Assembly (NCBI RefSeq): GCF_037023145.1
Contig: NZ_CP146091.1
Span: forward strand, 1,984,001-2,048,000
Length of the DNA: 64,000 bases
Reading direction: 5' to 3'
Source of the DNA: Ralstonia sp. RRA
Lineage (GTDB): Bacteria > Pseudomonadota > Gammaproteobacteria > Burkholderiales > Burkholderiaceae
Made by a program: the position numbers and the translations under genes. Each line of letters begins with the position of its first letter. The stretch's first letter is position 1. The notes beneath the pieces were generated by a model that was not told the DNA's origin, made no database searches, and worked only from the letters and a program-made list of their open reading frames with translations. Below are positions 7,376 to 15,083 of the stretch, in pieces.

Positions 7376-9928
7376 CTAGACCACGCGCTGCGGGGCACGT
7401 GATAAGCGCCACGCGTTAAGTGCCACCAGCAACGACGACACCGACATGCCGATGCCCGCCGCCAAAGGCGACAACCACCCCAGCGTGGCGAGTGGGATGC
7501 TGATCGCGTTGTAAGCAAAGGCCCAACCGAGGTTCTGGCGCACCACACGCAACGTGCGGCGGCCAATGGATACGGCCTCGCTGATGGCGGACAGGCGCGG
7601 CTCGGTGAGAATCGCGTCGGCGCCCGCCTGTGCAAGCGGCGCACCGGTGCCGATAGCGATGGAGATCTGCGCCTGCGCTAGCAAGGGCGCATCGTTGATG
7701 CCATCGCCCACGGCCAGTACACGGGCCCTGCGCGCCTGCAGCTTCTGCACATAGGCGCGCTTGTCTTCGGGGCTGGCGCCGCCGACTGCGTAATCGATCC
7801 CCAGCCGGTTGGCCCACCAGCGCACGGTCTCCGGCGCGTCACCGGACACCAGGTGCAAACACAAGCCTTGCTCGCGCAGTGCCTCCAGGCAGGCAGGTGC
7901 ATCGGCACGCGGCGTATCGGCCAGAGTGAAGCGCGCGAGGGGCTGTTCGTCGCGACCAAGCCAGACCACGGTGCATGCCGCAGCGGGCGGTACTTCTTCC
8001 ATCGGCGCTTCGTAGCCGTAGCGGACGGCCTTGACTGGTTGATCCGCGTACTGCGCTGCGGCGAACAACTGCGTGCCTAAGCGCAGCGACTGACCACCAA
8101 CCACCGCATGCACCCCCTGCCCTGGCACGTTGGCGGCGTGCTCCACGGCGGGCAATGTCAACGCATCGGGCGTGGCAGCACGCAGCGACTGCGCGATCGG
8201 ATGGTTCTCCGATTGCTCCATCGCACAGGCCATCGCCAGGCAGGTTTCGGCGTCCGCGTCGGCAAAGGTTTCGATGCTCAACAGCCGTAGACGACCTTCT
8301 GTGAGCGTGCCGGTCTTGTCGAGCAGCACGTCTGTGACCGCGGCCAGGCTTTCGATGGCGTGACCGCGCGTGACCAGCACGCCGCGCCTTGCCAAAGCGC
8401 CGCTGGCCGCCGCCAGTGCAGACGGCGTGGCGAGTGACAGCGCACACGGGCAGCTCACTACCAGCACCGCGACCGTGACGGCAAACATGCGGCTCGGATC
8501 GATCCACCACCACGCAATCGCCGTCAGCACCGCCCAACCAAGCAGCACCGCCACAAAGCGACCGGCGACGTGATCGGCAAGCTCAGCCATGCGAGGCTTG
8601 TCGGTCAGCGCACGATCGAGCAGTTCGACGATGGCCGCCAGACGCGTCTGCGTGCCGACACGGCTCACGCGCACGCGGATCGCGCTGGCCACGTTATAGC
8701 TGCCGGCAAGCACGGCCGCACCGACGTCACGCTGGCGCGGCACGCTCTCACCGGAGAGCAGCGATTCATCGATTTCGGTGGTGCCGCGCTCGATGGTGCC
8801 GTCAGCAGGGAGCACTTCGCCCGCGCGCACTTCCACGCAATCACCCACACACAGCGTGGCAACGGGAATGGTCTGCACCGTGCCGGATGCGGCATCAATA
8901 CGGCGGCAAGTGGCCGGCAGCTGGCGCACCAGGGCTTCTGCGCCGGATGCGGCACTCTGCCGTGCACGCAGTTCCAGATACCGCGCTGCCAGCAGGAAAG
9001 CGACGAACATCGTCACGGAATCGAAGTACGTCTCGCCATGGCCGCGCACGGTAGCGAACACGCTGGCGACGAATGCCGCGCCAATGCCCAGCCCCACCGG
9101 CACATCCATGCCGACATGCGCGTACCGTATCTGACGCCATGCGCTGCGGAAGATCGGGGCAGCAGAGATCAGCACCACCGGCACGGTCAGCAGCAGGCTT
9201 GCCCACTGCATCAGGCGAGTCTGGTCGACGGGGATGTCGTTGCCGTGCAAGTACACCGGCCACGCGTACATCATCACCTGCATCATCCCGAGCATGGCAA
9301 TACCAAGCCGGATCAGTAGGCTGCGGCGCTCGCGCGCCTCGGCTGTGCGGCGCGCCGAAGGTTGGTCGGGCCAGGCCTCGTAGCCCACATCCGCAATTGC
9401 GGCAAACACGGCAGACAGGCGCACGGCACCCGGCTCGCAGACGAGGCGAGCGCGCTCGGTGGCGTAGTTGACAGTCGCTTCTCGAATGCCGGCCACGCGC
9501 GAGAGTGCACGTTCGATCAGCCAGACACATGCGGCACAGCGCATGCCGGTGATTGCCAGCGAGACCTCCTCTGTGCCATCCACACGGGCGCGCACAAATC
9601 GCTCGCGCATGACGGGCAGGTCGTACGTCGCCCACACGGCTTCGGCTTCGGCGCGCTTGTCGCCATCCATGGGCCGGGCGAAGGCGATCGGGCCGTCATA
9701 GACGTGGCCCATGCCGGAGGCATGCAGCGTCTGCGCGATGGCTTGGCAACCGGCGCAGCAAAACGTGTGGGATTGGTCGGCAATGTTGCCGTGCAGCGCC
9801 GTCGCTGCATCAAGCGCCGAGCCGCAGTGGTAGCAGAGGGCTTGTGACGACGCTGCCTCACTCGCCACATGTGGCGGGGCCGCACCGCGGTCTGCGGTGG
9901 AAAGCGCGGGGGCGTAGGTCGTCGTCAT
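7376..9928 (-). CDS. ccoI: Copper-translocating P1B-type ATPase CcoI/FixI
   Basis: An 850-residue copper exporter supplying CuB of cbb3 oxidase. The N-terminus has a Cys-rich stretch (CYHCG at 32-36, FCCAGC at 56-61) and an HMA domain with GMRCAAC (Cys131, Cys134). The core has the SCPCALSLATP transport motif, the DKTGTLTEG phosphorylation loop, a GDGINDAPLL hinge and a C-terminal helix pair. Length fits FixI. It opens the leftward cco block and is followed by ccoS after 8 bp. No Shine-Dalgarno sequence precedes the ATG at 9928, and the predicted FNR-dependent start lies only 3 bases upstream of it. A GTG at 9868 is an alternative start. Confidence 0.94.
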   Translation of the reverse strand: MTTTYAPALSTADRGAAPPHVASEAASSQALCYHCGSALDAATALHGNIADQSHTFCCAGCQAIAQTLHASGMGHVYDGPIAFARPMDGDKRAEAEAVWATYDLPVMRERFVRARVDGTEEVSLAITGMRCAACVWLIERALSRVAGIREATVNYATERARLVCEPGAVRLSAVFAAIADVGYEAWPDQPSARRTAEARERRSLLIRLGIAMLGMMQVMMYAWPVYLHGNDIPVDQTRLMQWASLLLTVPVVLISAAPIFRSAWRQIRYAHVGMDVPVGLGIGAAFVASVFATVRGHGETYFDSVTMFVAFLLAARYLELRARQSAASGAEALVRQLPATCRRIDAASGTVQTIPVATLCVGDCVEVRAGEVLPADGTIERGTTEIDESLLSGESVPRQRDVGAAVLAGSYNVASAIRVRVSRVGTQTRLAAIVELLDRALTDKPRMAELADHVAGRFVAVLLGWAVLTAIAWWWIDPSRMFAVTVAVLVVSCPCALSLATPSALAAASGALARRGVLVTRGHAIESLAAVTDVLLDKTGTLTEGRLRLLSIETFADADAETCLAMACAMEQSENHPIAQSLRAATPDALTLPAVEHAANVPGQGVHAVVGGQSLRLGTQLFAAAQYADQPVKAVRYGYEAPMEEVPPAAACTVVWLGRDEQPLARFTLADTPRADAPACLEALREQGLCLHLVSGDAPETVRWWANRLGIDYAVGGASPEDKRAYVQKLQARRARVLAVGDGINDAPLLAQAQISIAIGTGAPLAQAGADAILTEPRLSAISEAVSIGRRTLRVVRQNLGWAFAYNAISIPLATLGWLSPLAAGIGMSVSSLLVALNAWRLSRAPQRVV

Positions 9929-9937
9929 TATGTGGCC

Positions 9938-9979
9938 ATGCTAGCCACACGCCGCCGACTCCCCCTTGACGTGCGTCAA
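9938..9979 (-). promoter_or_regulatory. FNR-type ccoI promoter
   Basis: A perfectly symmetric TTGACGTGCGTCAA (9966-9979) is a TTGAC-N4-GTCAA variant of the FNR box. On the minus strand TAGCAT at 9943-9938 can serve as -10, placing the start near 9931 and the box centre at -41.5, the same geometry as ccoN. Confidence 0.65.
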
Positions 9980-10091
9980 GAGCCGTCACGGTTGGAAAAG
10001 ACGCCGTTAAGCGCCGTGCAAGCCACTCGCTGTCAGGCTGCCCTGTCGCAAAAAATTCTGCGTCCTATAGTGTTAGCTGGACCAGGCAACT

Positions 10092-10104
10092 AGGAGGGCC
10101 TCCT
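10092..10104 (+). promoter_or_regulatory. Shine-Dalgarno sequence inside a short palindrome
   Basis: AGGAGG-G-CCTCCT ends directly against the ATG at 10105. The optimal ribosome-binding hexamer can pair with the complementary CCTCCT next to the start codon (5 bp with a 3-base loop). A weak -10 (TATAGT, 10066-10071) lies upstream without a convincing -35. Confidence 0.4.
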
Positions 10105-10947
10105 ATGGCAACCGAATTCAGCCTGTACAACATCCACTGCGAATGGGGCGAGCACGGCGCATCCGCGCTGGCACCGCATTGCGACGTGGTCATCGTGGTC
10201 GACGTACTGTCGTTCTGCACCTGCGTGGACATTGCGGTGGGGCGCGGCGCGCGCATCTACCCGTACCCATGGCGCGACGGCAGTGCGGAAGTCTTCGCCC
10301 GCCGTGCCGGCGCCATGCTGGCGTGCACCAATCGCAGTCAGCCTGGCTATTCGCTGTCGCCTGCCTCGTTGAAGGAGCTGCCGGTAGGCAGCAGCCTGGT
10401 CCTGCCCTCGCCCAACGGCGCAACGCTGGCTCTGGCGACCGGCTCAACGCCGACGTTTGCCGGTTGCCTGCGCAACGCGCGTGCTGTGGCGGAAGCCGCG
10501 ACGCGACTGGGCCGCCGCGTGGCCGTGGTGGCGTCGGGCGAGCGCTGGGCCGACGGCAGTCTGCGCCCAGCCCTGGAGGATTGGCTGGCCGCCGGCGCCA
10601 TCGTGCATCACCTGTCAGAGACGGTCGCGGGCTTTCTGCCGCAAGCGCTGTCGCCCGAAGCACTCGCCGCCCGGGCGATCTATCGGGAGGCCTCCCAGAC
10701 CGGGATGATGAAAGCGTGGATGCTGGATTCGGTGTCGGGCCGCGAACTGTGCGAACGCGGTTTTGCCGAAGACGTGGCCATCGCCTCGCAAACGGACGTG
10801 AGCAATATCGCCCCGATGCTGGTGGAAGGCGCGTTCCGCAACGTCAACCGCAAGAACGAGAGCCTGGCGCAGGATTTCCTGGGGGCAGCGAACCTGCGCC
10901 CGTCGCACGCCCCGTCTTCGCACCGCAATCCGCCGCTCTCGCATTAA
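10105..10947 (+). CDS. 2-phosphosulfolactate phosphatase (ComB) family protein
   Basis: A 280-residue cytoplasmic protein resembling the ComB family of Mg-dependent phosphatases. It has an N-terminal VVIVVDVLSFCTCVDIAVGRGARIYPYPW segment with the conserved DVLSFC/T core, LVLPSPNGATLA in the middle (the SPNG motif) and GERWADGSLRPALEDWLAAG, the GER...LRPAxEDxxxAG block. In methanogens the enzyme makes sulfolactate for coenzyme M. No coenzyme M genes are visible here, so the substrate in this organism is uncertain. The gene is monocistronic by position, divergent from ccoI and convergent with zapE. Confidence 0.8.
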   Translation: MATEFSLYNIHCEWGEHGASALAPHCDVVIVVDVLSFCTCVDIAVGRGARIYPYPWRDGSAEVFARRAGAMLACTNRSQPGYSLSPASLKELPVGSSLVLPSPNGATLALATGSTPTFAGCLRNARAVAEAATRLGRRVAVVASGERWADGSLRPALEDWLAAGAIVHHLSETVAGFLPQALSPEALAARAIYREASQTGMMKAWMLDSVSGRELCERGFAEDVAIASQTDVSNIAPMLVEGAFRNVNRKNESLAQDFLGAANLRPSHAPSSHRNPPLSH

Positions 10948-10981
10948 TCAGAACGGCGGGTCGGGGCAAACGCGGTAGCGA

Positions 10982-12079
10982 TCAGGTCAACGACGTATCC
11001 ACCTCGCGGCGAGGCGCCTCGAGGTATTCGCGCGACTGCATCTCGACGATGCGCGACACCGTACGCTGGAACTCGTTGGCCATCTGACCTTCGGTATAGA
11101 GCTCGTCTGCCGGCACTTCGGCCGACATCAGCAGCTTGACCTTGTGGTCGTAGAACACGTCGATCAGCCACGTGAAGCGACGCGCTTCGGATGCCATGCG
11201 CGGCGTCATCTTCGGCACGTCGGCCAGGATGACGGTGTGGAAGCGCGAGGCGATTTCCAGGTAGTCGTTCTGCGAGCGCGGACCGCCGCACAGCGTGGCG
11301 AAATCGAACCACACCACACCACCGGCCTTGCGCGCGGCGCGAATCTCGCGGTGTTCAATGTGCAGCACTGGCGAGTCATCCGGCCCCTCTGCCACCGCAG
11401 CAAATGCATCGCGCAGCGCCGAGTTAGCCTTGGCGCCCAACGGCGTGTGATACGCCTGCACCTGCTCCATCGCGCGCTTGCGGTAGTCGATGCCGGCATC
11501 GACGTTCAGCACGTCCAGCTTCTCTTGCAGCAGCGCGATGGCGGGCAGCACACGGTCGCGGTGCAGGCCGTCCGGATACAGCAGGTCCGGCCGGTAGTTG
11601 GACGTCATCACGAACTGCACGCCGTTGGCGAACAGCTGGTCCAGCAAGCGATGCAGGATCATCGCGTCAGCCACATCACTGACGTGGAATTCGTCAAAGC
11701 AGATCAGTCGGTAACGCTTGGCGATGCGGCGCGCCAGTTCATCAAGCGGATCAGCACGGCCACGCAGCTCCTCCAACTGGCGATGCACCTCGCGCATGAA
11801 CTCGTGAAAGTGCAGACGCGTCTTGCGCACCAGCGGCACGCAGCTATAGAAGGCATCCATCAGGAACGACTTGCCGCGCCCCACCCCGCCCCACATGTAG
11901 ACGCCGCGCGGTAGCTCGGGGCGCACCAGCATTTTCCGGAGCGCTGTCGAGCGACGGGCCTTATAGGCCACCCATTCGTCGTAGCACTGCTGCAGGCGAT
12001 CGACGGCACGCTGTTGCGCTTCGTCGGGCTGATAGCCGCGCGCCTTCAGTTCCTGTAGGTAGGTTTCCTGGACGTTCAT
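10982..12079 (-). CDS. zapE: Cell division protein ZapE (AFG1-like ATPase)
   Basis: A 365-residue P-loop ATPase. Walker A is GGVGRGKS at about 64-71, Walker B is LICFDEFHVSD, and the sensor region is FVMTSNYRPDLLYPDGLHRDRVLPAI, all typical of ZapE/AFG1. ZapE associates with the division ring and FtsZ in E. coli. I chose MNVQETYL (12079) as start because family members begin close to this LQELKARGY segment; the frame is open 22 codons further. It lies 89 bp downstream of lpdA on the same strand, with two hairpins between them. Confidence 0.92.
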   Translation of the reverse strand: MNVQETYLQELKARGYQPDEAQQRAVDRLQQCYDEWVAYKARRSTALRKMLVRPELPRGVYMWGGVGRGKSFLMDAFYSCVPLVRKTRLHFHEFMREVHRQLEELRGRADPLDELARRIAKRYRLICFDEFHVSDVADAMILHRLLDQLFANGVQFVMTSNYRPDLLYPDGLHRDRVLPAIALLQEKLDVLNVDAGIDYRKRAMEQVQAYHTPLGAKANSALRDAFAAVAEGPDDSPVLHIEHREIRAARKAGGVVWFDFATLCGGPRSQNDYLEIASRFHTVILADVPKMTPRMASEARRFTWLIDVFYDHKVKLLMSAEVPADELYTEGQMANEFQRTVSRIVEMQSREYLEAPRREVDTSLT

Positions 12080-12116
12080 CTGCGTGGGGCGCCATTGACG
12101 GGCCCAAATGGACCGA

Positions 12117-12165
12117 TGCCCGGCATCTTGTGGATAGCCGGGCACCGTGCTCGCTTTTCAGCGAG
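12117..12165 (-). other. Two tandem hairpins between lpdA and zapE
   Basis: Transcribed leftward, the gap contains CTCGCT-GAAA-AGCGAG (12165-12150), a 6-bp stem with a GNRA tetraloop, then an 8-bp stem TGCCCGGC / GCCGGGCA (12144-12117). Neither is followed by a T-run, so they look like processing or 3'-end protection elements, or a factor-dependent stop, rather than an intrinsic terminator. Confidence 0.45.
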
Positions 12166-12168
12166 TCA

Positions 12169-13605
12169 TTACATATTGAGTTGACGCTTGTCGACAGCCA
12201 GTGCGGCTTCGCGCATCACTTCCGACATCGACGGGTGCGGGTGGCAGATACGGCCGATGTCTTCCGCCGCAGCCTTGAACTCCATCGCCACCACAGCTTC
12301 AGCCACGAGGTCCGACGCGTTGGCCGCGACGATGTGCACGCCCAGGATCTCGTCGGTCTTCGCATCGGCGATGACCTTGACGAAACCGTCGGATGCGCCC
12401 ATGCCCAGTGCACGGCCGTTGGCCATGAACGGGAACTGGCCAGCCTTGATCTCACGGCCTTCGGCCTTGAGTTGCTGTTCCGTCTTGCCGACCCATGCGA
12501 TTTCCGGGAAGGTGTAGATCACCCACGGAATGCAGTTGTAGTCGATGTGCGGCTTCTGGCCGACGATGCGCTCGGCCACAGCCACGCCTTCGTCTTCTGC
12601 CTTGTGTGCCAGCATCGGGCCACGCACCACGTCGCCGATCGCCCACAGGTTCGGCAGCTTGGTCGCGCAGTGGTCATCCACCTCGATGAAGCCACGCGGG
12701 TCCGTTGCCATACCGATGGCTTCCAGACCCAGGTTGTCGGTGTTCGGCACGCGGCCGATCGACACGATCAGCTTGTCGCACTCGAGCACTTGCGCGGCGC
12801 CGGCGGCGTCGGTGTAGTTGACCTTCACACCCTTGGCCGACGACTCGATCTCGCCAACCTTCACGCCGACATTGATCTTCAGGCCCTGCTTGACCAGCAG
12901 CTTGTTGGCTTCCTTGGCAACGGATTCGTCCGCCGCGCCGAGGAAGCTCGGCAGTGCTTCAAGAATCGTCACTTCCGAACCCAGACGGCGCCACACCGAG
13001 CCCAACTCTAGGCCGATCACGCCCGCGCCAATCACGCCCAGCTTCTTCGGCACTTCGGCAAACTTCAGTGCGCCTTCGTTGTCGGCAACGATCACGTTGT
13101 CGACCGGCACGTTCGTCAGGTGGCGCGCCTTCGAGCCCGTCGCGATGATCACGTGCTTGGCGGTCACGACTTCCGTGCCGGCCTTGCCTGCGATCTCAAC
13201 CTGGTAGCCCGCGTCGGTCTTGCCGACGAACTTGCCGTAGCCCTTGAGCAGCGTCACCTTGTTCTTGCGGAACAGGAACTCGATGCCCTTGGTCATCTTG
13301 CCGACGATGTCGTCCTTGCGCTTGAGCATCTTGGCCACGTCGACCTTGACGCCATCCACCGTGATGCCGTGGTCGGCCAGGTGGTGGTTCACGTTCTCAA
13401 ACTCTTCCGACGAAGCCAGCAGCGCCTTCGACGGAATGCAACCCACGTTCAGGCACGTGCCGCCCAGACGCGGCTCGCTCTTCGGATCGTCGTAGGCGTT
13501 GCCTTCGCAGCACGCCACGTTCAGGCCCAGCTGGCCAGCGCGGATGGCGGCGATGTAGCCGCCGGGGCCGGCGCCGATCACCAGCACGTCAAATTCTTTG
13601 CTCAT
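12169..13605 (-). CDS. lpdA: Dihydrolipoyl dehydrogenase (E3)
   Basis: A 478-residue flavoprotein that reoxidises dihydrolipoamide with NAD+. It has an N-terminal FAD motif [17 protein letters not shown], the redox disulfide Cys51/Cys56 in [13 protein letters not shown], the NAD-binding [17 protein letters not shown] segment, and the C-terminal catalytic [13 protein letters not shown]. Its position as third gene behind odhA and odhB makes it the E3 of the 2-oxoglutarate dehydrogenase complex, and it may be shared with other complexes. Confidence 0.95.
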   Translation of the reverse strand: MSKEFDVLVIGAGPGGYIAAIRAGQLGLNVACCEGNAYDDPKSEPRLGGTCLNVGCIPSKALLASSEEFENVNHHLADHGITVDGVKVDVAKMLKRKDDIVGKMTKGIEFLFRKNKVTLLKGYGKFVGKTDAGYQVEIAGKAGTEVVTAKHVIIATGSKARHLTNVPVDNVIVADNEGALKFAEVPKKLGVIGAGVIGLELGSVWRRLGSEVTILEALPSFLGAADESVAKEANKLLVKQGLKINVGVKVGEIESSAKGVKVNYTDAAGAAQVLECDKLIVSIGRVPNTDNLGLEAIGMATDPRGFIEVDDHCATKLPNLWAIGDVVRGPMLAHKAEDEGVAVAERIVGQKPHIDYNCIPWVIYTFPEIAWVGKTEQQLKAEGREIKAGQFPFMANGRALGMGASDGFVKVIADAKTDEILGVHIVAANASDLVAEAVVAMEFKAAAEDIGRICHPHPSMSEVMREAALAVDKRQLNM

Positions 13606-13675
13606 GGAGAAATCCTCGATTCGGACGCTGCCGCACCGATCGGGCGGCAGCGTCGCGTGTCATCAACGCAGTCGA

Positions 13676-14938
13676 TTACAGGTCGAACAGCAGGCGGGCC
13701 GGATCTTCCAGCGCTTCCTTCATGGCGACCAGGCCCAGCACGGCTTCGCGGCCGTCGATGATGCGGTGGTCGTAGGACATGGCCAGGTAGTTCATCGGGC
13801 GAATGACGATCTGGCCGTTCTCCACCACGGCGCGATCCTTGGTGGCGTGCACGCCCAGGATGGCCGATTGCGGCGGGTTGATAATCGGGGTCGACAGCAT
13901 CGAGCCAAACGTACCGCCGTTGGAGATCGAGAACGTGCCGCCCGTCATGTCTTCCAGGCTAAGCTTGCCCTCTTGGGCTTTCTTGCCGAACTCTGCGATC
14001 TTCTTCTCGATGTCGGCAAAGCTCATCTGGTCTGCATTGCGCAGGATGGGCACCACCAGGCCACGCGGCGAGCCGACAGCGATACCGATGTCGAAGTAAC
14101 CGTGGTAGACGATGTCGCTGCCGTCCACCGAGGCATTCAGGATCGGGTATTTCTTCAGCGCATGCACGGCCGCCTTCACAAAGAAGCTCATGAAGCCCAG
14201 CTTCGTGCCGTGCTCCTTGGTGAAGCTGTCCTGGAACTTCTTGCGCATGTCCATCACCGGCGCCATGTTCACTTCGTTGAACGTGGTCAGGATGGCGTTG
14301 GTCGATTGCGACTGGATCAGGCGCTCGGCGATACGAGCACGCAGGCGGCTCATCGGCACGCGCTCTTCCGGACGGTCGCCCAGGGCGGCGAAGTCAACCG
14401 GAGCAGCGACTTGCTGCAGGGCCGGACGTGCGGCTTGCGGAGCAGCAGCCGTAGCCGCTGCCGGCTTTGCGCCACCAGCCACGGCACCCAGCACATCGCC
14501 CTTGGTGATGCGGCCATCGCGGCCCGTGCCGGCCACTTGGCCAGCCGACAGGTTGTTCTCGGCCATCAGCTTGGCAGCCGACGGCATCGCCACGCCACCC
14601 GTGGCAGCAGCAGCGGCCGGTGCAGCGGCAGCCGGTGCGGGAGCTGCGGCAGCCGGTGCCGGTGCAGCGGCGGCGGGAGCGGCAGCGCCAGCCTTGCCTT
14701 CGGTGTCGATCTTCGCCAGCAGCTGTTCCGACGTGACGGTTGCACCGTCTGCCACCAGCACTTCAGCCAGCACGCCAGCCGACGGGGCCGGTACTTCCAG
14801 CACAACCTTGTCGGTCTCGATTTCGACCAGGACTTCGTCCACGGCCACGGCTTCGCCCGGCTTCTTCTTCCAGGAGATCAGCGTGCCCTCTTCGACGGAC
14901 TCGGAAAACTGCGGGACCTTGACATCAACAATAGCCAT
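13676..14938 (-). CDS. odhB: 2-oxoglutarate dehydrogenase E2, dihydrolipoyllysine succinyltransferase
   Basis: A 420-residue core enzyme that transfers succinyl groups to CoA. The lipoyl domain is at 1-78 with lipoyl-Lys44 (ETDKVVLE). An Ala/Pro-rich linker follows at about 82-115. The E1/E3-binding domain lies at about 119-152 ([20 protein letters not shown] onward). After a second short linker comes the catalytic domain, with His391 and Asp395 in [12 protein letters not shown]. It has one lipoyl domain, as in other 2-oxoglutarate complexes. It lies 70 bp upstream of lpdA and 145 bp downstream of odhA. Confidence 0.96.
   Translation of the reverse strand: MAIVDVKVPQFSESVEEGTLISWKKKPGEAVAVDEVLVEIETDKVVLEVPAPSAGVLAEVLVADGATVTSEQLLAKIDTEGKAGAAAPAAAAPAPAAAAPAPAAAAPAAAAATGGVAMPSAAKLMAENNLSAGQVAGTGRDGRITKGDVLGAVAGGAKPAAATAAAPQAARPALQQVAAPVDFAALGDRPEERVPMSRLRARIAERLIQSQSTNAILTTFNEVNMAPVMDMRKKFQDSFTKEHGTKLGFMSFFVKAAVHALKKYPILNASVDGSDIVYHGYFDIGIAVGSPRGLVVPILRNADQMSFADIEKKIAEFGKKAQEGKLSLEDMTGGTFSISNGGTFGSMLSTPIINPPQSAILGVHATKDRAVVENGQIVIRPMNYLAMSYDHRIIDGREAVLGLVAMKEALEDPARLLFDL
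14594..14695 (-). repeat. Ala/Pro low-complexity linker repeat in odhB
   Basis: About 34 codons of near-tandem GCN-rich sequence encode an Ala-rich, Pro-spaced linker (repeats of APAAA and APAPAAAA) between the lipoyl and binding domains. Such swinging-arm linkers often vary in length between strains because the DNA is prone to slippage. Confidence 0.7.
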
Positions 14939-15083
14939 TTCGATGGTTCCTTGGATTCATGTGCGCGCTGCCCCTGCAACCCTGTTTGGCGGGGCGGACC
15001 AGCGCTTCAATTCGTTTGCGTTGTTTGGGAGTGAAGATGCACCAAGGCGGTAGCCGTTGCCACCGCCCTGGAGCTGATCTCGC

